From an uncultured Planctomycetaceae bacterium (GTDB lineage Bacteria; Planctomycetota; Planctomycetia; Pirellulales; UBA1268), in assembly GCA_903949225.1 (NCBI GenBank), contig CAJAYZ010000014.1, positions 1-6,458 on the forward strand: a DNA stretch of 6,458 nucleotides. The letters are read 5' to 3'. Both the position numbers and the translations under genes were made by a program. The notes beneath the pieces are model-generated. The model was not told the DNA's origin. It did not search any database and saw only the letters and a list, made by a program, of their open reading frames with translations. Each line of letters opens with the position of its first letter. Within the stretch, counting starts at the first letter, position 1. Shown piece by piece: positions 1 through 6,136 of this stretch.

Positions 1-371
1 GTCGCCAGAACCTTGAGCTCGGCGGCGTATTCGTCGCCGATCGCCAGCCAGAAGGTGCCATCGGGGCGGAGGACGCGGACGATCTCCGCCATCCATCGCT
101 TCGACCAAGCGAGGTAATCGTCGGCGGAGCGGCGGTCGTCGGAGGTGTCGTAGTCGTAGCCGATGTTGACCGGTGGATCGGCGAAGGCGAGGTGAGCGCA
201 GCTGTCGGGAAGACCGGCCAACGACTCGAGGCAGTCGCCTTCGAGAAGGGTGTCGTAGGGGATGACAACCTCAGGGGCTGCGGGGAGGGCGGCTTCAGCC
301 AACGGGGCCGCAGCGGCGGATGCCATTCCGGCCCCGGCTGGAGAAGACTTGGCAGAGGCACGGCGGGGCAT
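1..371 (-). CDS. Site-specific DNA methyltransferase, beta class (N6-adenine/N4-cytosine), N-terminal part
   Basis: The C-terminus is cut by the left window edge; 123 residues are present. The product is predicted to transfer a methyl group from S-adenosylmethionine to adenine N6 or cytosine N4 in a specific DNA site. After an Ala/Pro-rich leader of about 36 residues comes the typical opening LLEGDCLESLAGLPD and then ADPPVNIGYDYD, which is catalytic motif IV at residues 65-69. RRSADDYLAWSKRWMAEIVRVLRPDGTFWLAIGDEY follows in two recognisable blocks and matches the PF01555 style of the family. Motif IV lies near the N-terminus, which fits the beta order (IV before the SAM-binding motif). The usual aromatic after DPP (Tyr or Phe) is Val68 here. 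The ATG at 371 is chosen because AAGGAG lies 8 bases upstream; an in-frame ATG at 326 is the alternative. The frame is closed by a stop at 390-392. No restriction enzyme is visible nearby, so whether it is an orphan or part of a restriction system cannot be told. The family call is firm; target base and site are unknown. Confidence 0.88.
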   Translation of the reverse strand, partial: MPRRASAKSSPAGAGMASAAAAPLAEAALPAAPEVVIPYDTLLEGDCLESLAGLPDSCAHLAFADPPVNIGYDYDTSDDRRSADDYLAWSKRWMAEIVRVLRPDGTFWLAIGDEYAAELKVLA

Positions 372-482
372 CGGCAGGACTCCTTCCCATCACACTCCTC
401 GGACGGCGCTCGCGGTTGGCGGACGCCCCGGGAGACTCCCAATCGACCCGCTCGCTGCCGGGGCCGCAAGTCCCCGTCCCGC
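372..482. other. 111-base gap between serine hydrolase and methyltransferase
   Basis: No gene is seen here. In the minus direction, just after the serine hydrolase stop, there is a short GC stem: bases 472-476 can pair with 459-463 around an 8-base loop. A second short inverted repeat, GGGAGACTCCC on the plus strand, lies at 430-440. Neither is followed by a run of U, so neither is a convincing intrinsic terminator. No good -35/-10 pair was found. The methyltransferase Shine-Dalgarno site lies at the low-coordinate end. Confidence 0.4.
380..385 (-). promoter_or_regulatory. Shine-Dalgarno sequence of the methyltransferase
   Basis: On the minus strand this reads AAGGAG, followed by 8 bases and then the ATG at 371-369. 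It is the strongest ribosome binding site in the window. It favours the ATG at 371 over the in-frame ATG at 326, and it implies that the methyltransferase is translated independently of the serine hydrolase upstream. Confidence 0.7.
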
Positions 483-1676
483 TCAGCGACGTTCCGCAGC
501 GTCGTCGAAGGGAAGCAGCCGCGGATCGAGGCAGGCTGAGACCGCCTCGTCGCAGGCTTTTCCCGCCGCCGGAGCGCCGGTGTTGGTGGCCCCGAGGAGG
601 CAGAAGTCGCGCCCCGGGGCGACCCAGGCGACGCAATACCAGGTGGTGTTGGAACCGGAGTGGGAGAGCACGCGCCCGCCCCCCCAGGGCCGATCGTGGA
701 GGCCCCATCCACCGGCATAGTTTTCGCCAGCACGCGGCTCGAGCAGCCGGGCCCAATCGGGTGGGGAGACGCCGAGGTGGGCCCGGTCGGTGTTGTTCTC
801 TTCCCCGGTGAAGGCGAGGGCGAACCGCGACCAATCAGCGATCGTGAGATGAACGCGGCCGGCAGGGCCGAGCGGCGGGGGATTGTCGATCCGCACCGGC
901 TCGGTGACGCCGTCACGGACAACATGCCCCCAGGCTCCCGTGGCGCCCTCCGGGGGGAGGGGGCCGAAGGCGGCCGTCGTCAGCCCGAGCGGCTGGAAGA
1001 CTTCGTCGGACACGAGTGTTTCCCAAGGCTTCTCCTCGATCGATTCGACAATGTGGCCGAGGAGGGCGTAGCCGACATTCGAATAGAGAAAGCCTGGCTC
1101 CGCGGGGCGTTCTTGGGAAAGCAGCCATTCGAGGAGCGCGCGTCGCGCCGCGACCGGATCTCCAGGATGGGCTCGATGGAGGGCCCACCAATCGGGGTTG
1201 GCGGGGACGCCACTCGTGTGCCGGAGCAGTTCGTCGACGGTCACCTCGCCCCACACCGATGCGGCGAGCGTCCCACCATCGCCCGTGCCGACGGAAGGAA
1301 ACAGTTCGGCAAGCGTGGTGTCGAAGGTGAGCGTCTCCCGGGAACACCGTCGGGCTACCATCACTGCCGTCATCGCCTTGGTGCACGATCCGATGTGAAC
1401 GAGATCGTCGAGGCGGGCAGGATCGCCTTCGCCATGTTTCCGGGCGCCGCTCACCGCAAATACCCGACGGCCGTCGGCGTGGAAGCGCCCCGCCCAGAGC
1501 GCCGGGACGTCATGCCTGGCGCGGACTTCGTCGAGCGTCGCGCGGAGGGCAAGATCTCCCTCGGCCCGGGCAGCAGCGGGGCTGAGGAAGGCCAGCAGGG
1601 TGAGCGCGGCACTTCCAGCCACCAGCACCAAGCCCGCGCCGGGGCGAGCCGATGGGCCCAGGGCGGCGGCTATCAC
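483..1676 (-). CDS. Exported serine hydrolase, beta-lactamase class C / penicillin-binding-protein-like esterase fold
   Basis: This 397-residue protein belongs to the serine beta-lactamase-like superfamily (PF00144), which includes D-aminopeptidases, D,D-carboxypeptidases, esterases and class C beta-lactamases. The first catalytic motif SxxK is SCTK (Ser97, Lys100). The YxN motif is Tyr198-Ser-Asn200 in FLYSNVGYALLG. The third motif, KTG in true beta-lactamases, is His339-Ser-Gly341 (LSHSGSNTTW); an HxG form is common in the esterase/peptidase branch, so a true beta-lactamase is less likely. DELLRHTSGVP (148-158) is another family signature. Residues 16-38 form a hydrophobic signal peptide with a likely AxA cleavage site at ARA-EG, so the enzyme is probably periplasmic or surface-exposed. 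The start is GTG, whose last two bases overlap the TGA stop of the M16 peptidase gene. The Shine-Dalgarno match upstream is poor, so translation probably depends on coupling to the peptidase gene. GTG codons at residues 17 and 19 are less likely starts because they remove the positively charged leader. The substrate cannot be read from the sequence. Confidence 0.92.
   Translation of the reverse strand: MIAAALGPSARPGAGLVLVAGSAALTLLAFLSPAAARAEGDLALRATLDEVRARHDVPALWAGRFHADGRRVFAVSGARKHGEGDPARLDDLVHIGSCTKAMTAVMVARRCSRETLTFDTTLAELFPSVGTGDGGTLAASVWGEVTVDELLRHTSGVPANPDWWALHRAHPGDPVAARRALLEWLLSQERPAEPGFLYSNVGYALLGHIVESIEEKPWETLVSDEVFQPLGLTTAAFGPLPPEGATGAWGHVVRDGVTEPVRIDNPPPLGPAGRVHLTIADWSRFALAFTGEENNTDRAHLGVSPPDWARLLEPRAGENYAGGWGLHDRPWGGGRVLSHSGSNTTWYCVAWVAPGRDFCLLGATNTGAPAAGKACDEAVSACLDPRLLPFDDAAERR
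1673..1676 (-). promoter_or_regulatory. GTGA stop/start overlap, translational coupling
   Basis: On the minus strand, bases 1676-1673 read GTGA. The TGA ends the M16 peptidase and the GTG starts the serine hydrolase, in a different frame. Only a weak purine stretch (AAGAA) precedes the GTG. This points to re-initiation by ribosomes finishing the upstream gene and to a shared mRNA. Confidence 0.75.
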
Positions 1677-4423
1677 TTCTTGAAGTCGCCGGCGCGGATG
1701 ATGATCAGCTTGTCGGGATCGATGTGGCGGCGGAAGGCATCCTGCACCTGCTGCGGTGTCAGCGCCTCCACCCGCTTTTCGTCCTCCGCCACACGGGCAA
1801 AAGTTCGGCCGAGATCGAGATTCGCGGCGAGTTGGCCGGCGATGGAGCCGTCGGACGAGCGGCCTGTCTTGCGGGCCTCGAGCCAGGCCGTCTTGGCGTC
1901 TGACAATTCCTGTTCGCTGGGGCCCGACTGGAGGAACCGCTTCAGTTCCTCGAGCGCCGCAGCCTCGACTGCGTCGATGTTGGCGGGATTGGTGATCGCG
2001 TTGATCGTGAACCGGGCGTCGTCTCCGCGCGACGGGACCGACACCGACGACGTCACGCCGTAGGAGAGCCCCTCCTTCTGCCTGATCCGGTCGCCGAGGC
2101 GGCTGGAGAGCGCGCCGCCGCCGAGGATGAAATTCCCGATCTCGAGGGCCACCTCGTCGGGGGAATCGTCGTCGAGGGGGAAGGCGAGCCCGGCGGTGAA
2201 CACGGCATTGGCCTTGTCGGGGGTGAGGATGTCGTCCTTGGCTCCCGTCACGTCCGCCTTCACCGTCCGATCGATCCGCTCGTAGGGCGTCGTGCTCTTC
2301 CAGCCGGCGAGTGCCGCCCGGACCTCCGCGACGGCCGCCTCGGTGTCGAAGTCGCCGACGATCACCACCTCGCCGGAGGCGGCGGCGAGTTGGTCACGCC
2401 ACAACGTCTTCACATCATCGAGCGAGACGGCCTTGAGGTCGGCGATGTTCTCCTCGACGGTGCGGGCGTACCGCACGTCACCTTTGGGGTAGTCGGAGAG
2501 CGCGCGGCCGAGGGCGACGCCGGCGAGCATCTGCGGCTCGCTCTGCATTTGGGCCAGCCCGGCGAGCGACTGGGCTCGCATCTGCTCGAGCTCGTCGGCC
2601 GGGAAGGCGGGATCGCGGAGAACCTCGCCGAGGAGCCGGATCGCCTCCGGCAGCGTGGCCCGCTTCGCCTCCATGCCGAACGAGAGCACGCCGGCACCGC
2701 CGCTGCTGCCGCCACGTCCGCCGCGGCGACCGCCACCCCCGATCCGGACGCCGAGTTCGTCGAACTTCTGCCTGAGCTGCTGTCGGTCGTACTTGCTCGT
2801 TCCCGCCATGAGCAGCGACGGGAGAATGCCGCTGGCTGTGGCGAGGCCGGCCAGTGACTGCTCGTTGCCGTAGTGGAGGGTGAGGGAGAAGGTGACCGTT
2901 TCACCACGGTTCTTCTTCGGGAGCAGCGCCACCTTCACGCCGTCGAGGTCGATGACGCGCGTGCGGGCTTCAATGTTTTCCGGGCTGGGGTCAAACTCTT
3001 CCCCCGCCTCGACCGCACTGCCGCCCTTGTAATCCTTGACGAGATCGGCGATCGACTCGACCGCCGGTACGGCGAGCCGCTGGGGAGAGTCGGCCGGGAT
3101 GAAGATCCCCACGGTGCGGTTGTGGGGATGAAAGTAGGTCTTCGCCACCCGGTTGACGTCATCGATGGTCGTGGCGCTGATCCGGTCGCGCTGGAGGAAC
3201 CACAGCCTCCAATCCCCCAGGGCCGCGGCCGACGACAGCGCCTGGGCCATCGAGGCGGCATTGGCGATCGCATTGTCGTAGCCCCGCTTCGCCCGGACCT
3301 TCGCCCGGTCGAGTTCCTCGGACGTGAACGGCGTCTCTCCCACCTTGTCGGCGATTCCGAGGAGCACGGTTTGCGTCTCCTCGAGCTTCCCCTCGGCCGG
3401 CTGGGCCATGAAGGAGAACAGCCCCGGATCATGGGCGTCATCGGCGAAGGCCGTGGCGCTCGTGGCGATGCCGGGCTCGACGAGGTTCTTCTCGAGCCGC
3501 CCGATCTTGTCTTCCGAGAGGATGCTCGCGAGCATCGAAAGGGGGGCCCAGTCGGCGTGGGCCGACGCCGGCATGTGATAGGCCGCCATCAGCGCACCGA
3601 CCTTGCCAACGCGGCGGAGGATCACCGTCCGCTCGCCGTCCTGGGCCGGTTCCTCGGTGTAGGTGGCATTCAGCCGCCGCGTCGGCTTCGGGATCGAGCC
3701 GAGGTATTTCGTCGCCAGTTCGAGGGCCTTGGCCGGCTCGAATTTCCCCGTCACGATCAGCACGACGTTGTCGGGTTGGTAGAAGCGCTCGTAAAAGTCG
3801 CGGAGGTTTTCGATCGGCACCCGCTCGATGTCGGAACGATTGCCGATCGTCGACTTGCCGTAGTTGTGCCATTCGTAGGCTGCCGCCTGAACGCGCTGCG
3901 AGAGAACACGCTCCGGGCTGTTCTCGCCGCGCTCGAACTCGTTGCGGACAACGGTGAACTCGGAGAGAAGGTCCTCCCGCTTGATGAAGCTGTTGACGAG
4001 CCGATCGCACTCGAGGTGGATGGCGAAGTCGAGGTTTTCGTCGCTGGCGGGGAGGGTCTCGAAGTAGTTCGTGCGGTCGACGTTTGTCGTGCCGTTGAAG
4101 CTGGCGCCATGGTCGCGCAGCGCCTTCGGCACCTCCGGGAAGGTCGGCGTTCCCTTGAAGACAAGGTGCTCGAGGAGGTGGGCCATCCCTGCCTCACCGT
4201 AGCCCTCGTGGCGCGAGCCGACGAGCACCGTCATGTTGACCGTGATCGTCGGTCGCGACGGGTCGGGAAAGAGCACGAGCCGGGCACCGTTGTCGAAGGT
4301 GTACTCCGTCACCCCTTCGACGGTGGCTACGGGTTTCGGCGGCGCTGCTGGGAGAGGGGATGCGAGCATGGCGATCGTGGCGACCACGGCAAGGAGGGGG
4401 GCACCGGCGAGATGGCGGAGCAT
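1673..4423 (-). CDS. Exported M16-family zinc peptidase (insulinase/pitrilysin type), two-half single chain
   Basis: This 916-residue protein is a metallopeptidase that probably degrades peptides or small unfolded proteins outside the cytoplasm. Residues 1-26 form a signal peptide (MLRHLAGAPLLAVVATIAML, then ASPLPA with cleavage near A26). The inverted zinc motif HxxEH is His82-Leu-Leu-Glu85-His86; the third zinc ligand is Glu162, 76 residues after His86, with the conserved helper Glu155 seven residues earlier, which is the expected M16 spacing. The first M16 half covers about residues 40-400. The second half (about 490-905) has no HxxEH: the matching region is GLATASGILPSLLMAGT (526-542). 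It keeps the Arg781/Tyr788 pair in RIRQKEGLSYGV, as expected for the inactive half that closes the clamshell. The length fits the two-repeat bacterial M16 type. A Gly/Arg-rich stretch (562-578) is unusual. The ATG at 4423 has AGGA 9 bases upstream and gives a clean signal peptide. An in-frame GTG at 4474 would add 17 Arg-rich residues before it and is rejected. The gene overlaps the serine hydrolase gene by 4 bases. Confidence 0.95.
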   Translation of the reverse strand: MLRHLAGAPLLAVVATIAMLASPLPAAPPKPVATVEGVTEYTFDNGARLVLFPDPSRPTITVNMTVLVGSRHEGYGEAGMAHLLEHLVFKGTPTFPEVPKALRDHGASFNGTTNVDRTNYFETLPASDENLDFAIHLECDRLVNSFIKREDLLSEFTVVRNEFERGENSPERVLSQRVQAAAYEWHNYGKSTIGNRSDIERVPIENLRDFYERFYQPDNVVLIVTGKFEPAKALELATKYLGSIPKPTRRLNATYTEEPAQDGERTVILRRVGKVGALMAAYHMPASAHADWAPLSMLASILSEDKIGRLEKNLVEPGIATSATAFADDAHDPGLFSFMAQPAEGKLEETQTVLLGIADKVGETPFTSEELDRAKVRAKRGYDNAIANAASMAQALSSAAALGDWRLWFLQRDRISATTIDDVNRVAKTYFHPHNRTVGIFIPADSPQRLAVPAVESIADLVKDYKGGSAVEAGEEFDPSPENIEARTRVIDLDGVKVALLPKKNRGETVTFSLTLHYGNEQSLAGLATASGILPSLLMAGTSKYDRQQLRQKFDELGVRIGGGGRRGGRGGSSGGAGVLSFGMEAKRATLPEAIRLLGEVLRDPAFPADELEQMRAQSLAGLAQMQSEPQMLAGVALGRALSDYPKGDVRYARTVEENIADLKAVSLDDVKTLWRDQLAAASGEVVIVGDFDTEAAVAEVRAALAGWKSTTPYERIDRTVKADVTGAKDDILTPDKANAVFTAGLAFPLDDDSPDEVALEIGNFILGGGALSSRLGDRIRQKEGLSYGVTSSVSVPSRGDDARFTINAITNPANIDAVEAAALEELKRFLQSGPSEQELSDAKTAWLEARKTGRSSDGSIAGQLAANLDLGRTFARVAEDEKRVEALTPQQVQDAFRRHIDPDKLIIIRAGDFKK

Positions 4424-4432
4424 GGCGTTGGT

Positions 4433-4436
4433 TCCT
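4433..4436 (-). promoter_or_regulatory. Shine-Dalgarno sequence of the M16 peptidase
   Basis: The minus strand reads GGCAGGAACCAACGCC immediately before the ATG at 4423-4421, placing AGGA 9 bases upstream. This decides the start in favour of 4423 rather than the GTG at 4474. Confidence 0.55.
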
Positions 4437-4464
4437 GCCCGGGTGGGGGGACGGCGTCCTGGGG

Positions 4465-4493
4465 AGAATAGCACCGCAGGCCGTGGAGGAGAA
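4465..4493 (-). promoter_or_regulatory. Weak candidate promoter before the M16 peptidase gene
   Basis: In the 97-base gap the minus strand has TTCTCC (4493-4488), a 17-base spacer, then TATTCT (4470-4465). The matches to a sigma-70 consensus are 3 of 6 and 4 of 6. It would start RNA roughly 35 bases before the ATG at 4423. In such GC-rich DNA this is only a candidate, and the gene could equally be read through from the upstream pair. Confidence 0.22.
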
Positions 4494-4512
4494 CCGCTCG
4501 GGCCGACAGGTG

Positions 4513-4542
4513 GCCGGCGATCAGGGGGACGCTGCCGCCGGC
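4513..4542 (-). other. GC hairpin across the stop codon of the membrane/TPR gene
   Basis: Bases 4536-4542 and 4513-4519 are perfect 7-base complements (GCCGGCG / CGCCGGC), separated by 16 bases that contain the TGA stop at 4523-4521. No U run follows on the minus strand, so it is not a standard intrinsic terminator. It could slow the polymerase or be chance in GC-rich DNA. The rest of the gap to the peptidase gene (4424-4512) holds only the weak promoter and ribosome site listed separately. Confidence 0.22.
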
Positions 4543-6134
4543 TTGGCCGCGAGGAGCCGCTTCAGCCGCTCAGCCCAGGGACGCTCCATGGCCAGCGCTG
4601 CCACACGCTGGTCGGGGTCGGCCAGCAGTGGATCGGCAGCGAGGGCGCGGGAGAGATGGCTTTGGGCCTCGGCCATCCGCCCTTGATCAGCGACAATCAC
4701 CGCCAGGGTCGCCCAGGCGCCTCCGTCCTCGCCGCCGGAGAGTTTCACCGCTTTACGGGCGATCCGCTCCGCCTCCTTTGGCCTCCCGGCGTCAAACAGC
4801 GCCTCACCGAGCCCCCACGCGGCCGTGAATGAATTCGGCGCCTTGCGGGCCGTGTCTTGCCAGAGCGCGACTGGATCGTGCCAGGCGGCCTCGCGGCGAA
4901 CGCACCCCACGGCGAGGAGCACGACTGCGACCATGGCGGCCACCACCGCCCCACGGCGAGCCGCCGACCCCACCGGCCACCACGGCCTGTCGAGGAGGCT
5001 CGCAACGATGGTCGCCACCCCCACGAGAGGCAAGTAAAGATAGCGGTCGGCAGCCGGCTGGAAGATCGGCCAGAGATTAGCCACGGGGAGGATCGAGAGG
5101 ACGATCAGCGCGGCAGCGAACCCGATCCGCCGATCGTGCCGGGCCCCCCAGGCGAGCGCCGCGGTCAGCAGCGCGAGGATGAGGATCGAGCGGGGCAGGG
5201 GAAGGTGATCGAGCGACGAGAGTTGGTAGTCGGCGCTCTGGTTGAAGGGCCAAAGGATGAGCTGGGCGTCGAGGGCGAGGATCCGCGGTTGAATCGCCAA
5301 CGCCGCCTGAAGCGATCCGCCGAGGGGGACAGGCTTGCCGAAGATCCTCGATTCCGCCGGCTCGAGGAGGAATCGGGCGGCGAGAAACGCCACCACGACA
5401 AGCGCCGTGCCGCCGATCGCCGGCGCCCAGAATCGCCGCGGCTCGTTCCGGCCAAAGAGCCCCCAGGCGACCAGCAGCAGCGGCGGCAGTACCACCCCCG
5501 ATTCCTTGCTCGCGACGGCCAGCAGGGCGCAGCCCACGCATGCTGCAACGCGCCAAGCAGTGCCGGTCGCTGATTCCGCCGTCACGTCGCGGGATTGAAC
5601 CGGGGCGCGGCTCGGCGCGATGGCGAGGGCGATGACCAGCGCGGCGAGGGTGAAGGTGGCGACGAGGAGATCCTCCCGGTAGCTCGGCTCGCAGACCGTC
5701 TCGGTGACGACCGGATGAACGGCGAAGACGAGCGCTCCGATGACCGCCGGCGTGAGCAGCCCACGCTCGGGGGCCGAGGCCCCGGCCCGACCGACGAGGA
5801 GCCGATCGAGGAGGAGCCAGACGAACACCACGTTGAGCACGTGGAGGAGGACGCTCGTGAGGTGGTAGCCGAACGGACTTTTTCCCCAGATCGCGGCGTC
5901 GAGCATCAGCGACGCAAGCATCGCCGGCCGGTTGAAGTCGAGGACGTCCATGCCGAGGACGCGGCCGCTGAGCACGGCCGGCCAGTTGGCAGCGTCTTGG
6001 AGAAAGGGATCGGTGAGAACCTGGAGCCGCGAGTCGTAGACGAAATCGCCGGTCAGAGCCGGCATGAATACGACGAAGGTCGCGGCGGCGAGGAGGCCGA
6101 TCGTCGCCCAACGCCCCCCCGGGGATGCGGCCAT
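4521..6134 (-). CDS. Polytopic membrane protein with TMTC/GT-C-like core and C-terminal TPR repeats
   Basis: This 537-residue protein has about ten or eleven hydrophobic segments between residues 10 and 411, then a soluble tail. The core carries the landmarks of bacterial TMTC-like proteins, which resemble GT-C glycosyltransferases that use lipid-linked sugars. They are GDFVYDSR in the first loop after the first membrane segment (30-36), HLTSVLLHVLNVV (91-103), HPVVTETV with R153-E154 shortly after (140-154), KESGVVLP (210-217) and ADRYLYLPLVG (362-372). The tail has two TPR-like units, at about 433-466 and 470-503, and perhaps a degenerate third. A role in glycosylation or envelope assembly is inferred; substrate and activity are unknown. 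The first-loop motif, usually YDD in this family, reads YDS here. The ATG at 6134 is chosen because it opens a proper membrane signal. It lies two bases after the M20 gene stop and behind a GGGGGT that can pair with the 16S rRNA tail at short spacing. Longer in-frame readings up to 6359 are Arg-rich and would overlap the M20 gene. Confidence 0.82.
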   Translation of the reverse strand: MAASPGGRWATIGLLAAATFVVFMPALTGDFVYDSRLQVLTDPFLQDAANWPAVLSGRVLGMDVLDFNRPAMLASLMLDAAIWGKSPFGYHLTSVLLHVLNVVFVWLLLDRLLVGRAGASAPERGLLTPAVIGALVFAVHPVVTETVCEPSYREDLLVATFTLAALVIALAIAPSRAPVQSRDVTAESATGTAWRVAACVGCALLAVASKESGVVLPPLLLVAWGLFGRNEPRRFWAPAIGGTALVVVAFLAARFLLEPAESRIFGKPVPLGGSLQAALAIQPRILALDAQLILWPFNQSADYQLSSLDHLPLPRSILILALLTAALAWGARHDRRIGFAAALIVLSILPVANLWPIFQPAADRYLYLPLVGVATIVASLLDRPWWPVGSAARRGAVVAAMVAVVLLAVGCVRREAAWHDPVALWQDTARKAPNSFTAAWGLGEALFDAGRPKEAERIARKAVKLSGGEDGGAWATLAVIVADQGRMAEAQSHLSRALAADPLLADPDQRVAALAMERPWAERLKRLLAAKPAAASP

Positions 6135-6136
6135 GC

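Noticed and set aside
483..1676. True class C beta-lactamase (antibiotic resistance gene)
   Set aside because: The SxxK and YxN motifs are shared by the whole superfamily, and the third motif is HSG rather than KTG. An esterase or peptidase-like role is more likely.
660..2063. A 467-codon plus-strand open frame over the serine hydrolase and the end of the M16 gene
   Set aside because: It crosses the boundary of two well-supported minus-strand genes, has an Arg/Gly/Pro-rich translation and shows no domain.
2873..4471. A 532-codon open frame on the plus strand, antisense to the M16 peptidase gene
   Set aside because: The translation shows no recognisable motif and is full of Arg, Gly, Val and Asp. 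It mirrors the M16 reading frame, whose zinc motif and domain order are clear. Long antisense open frames are expected in DNA this GC-rich.
4424..4474. GTG start at 4474 for the M16 peptidase
   Set aside because: It would place 17 Arg/Pro-rich residues before the signal peptide. The ATG at 4423 has a good AGGA site and a normal signal-peptide start.
4857..5573. A 238-codon plus-strand open frame within the membrane/TPR gene
   Set aside because: It is highly charged, low-complexity and antisense to the real membrane segments. No ribosome site or homology can be recognised.
5077..6111. A 344-codon minus-strand open frame inside the membrane/TPR gene
   Set aside because: It is extremely Arg/Pro-rich and lies in another frame of a gene whose hydrophobic segments and family motifs are consistent from start to stop.
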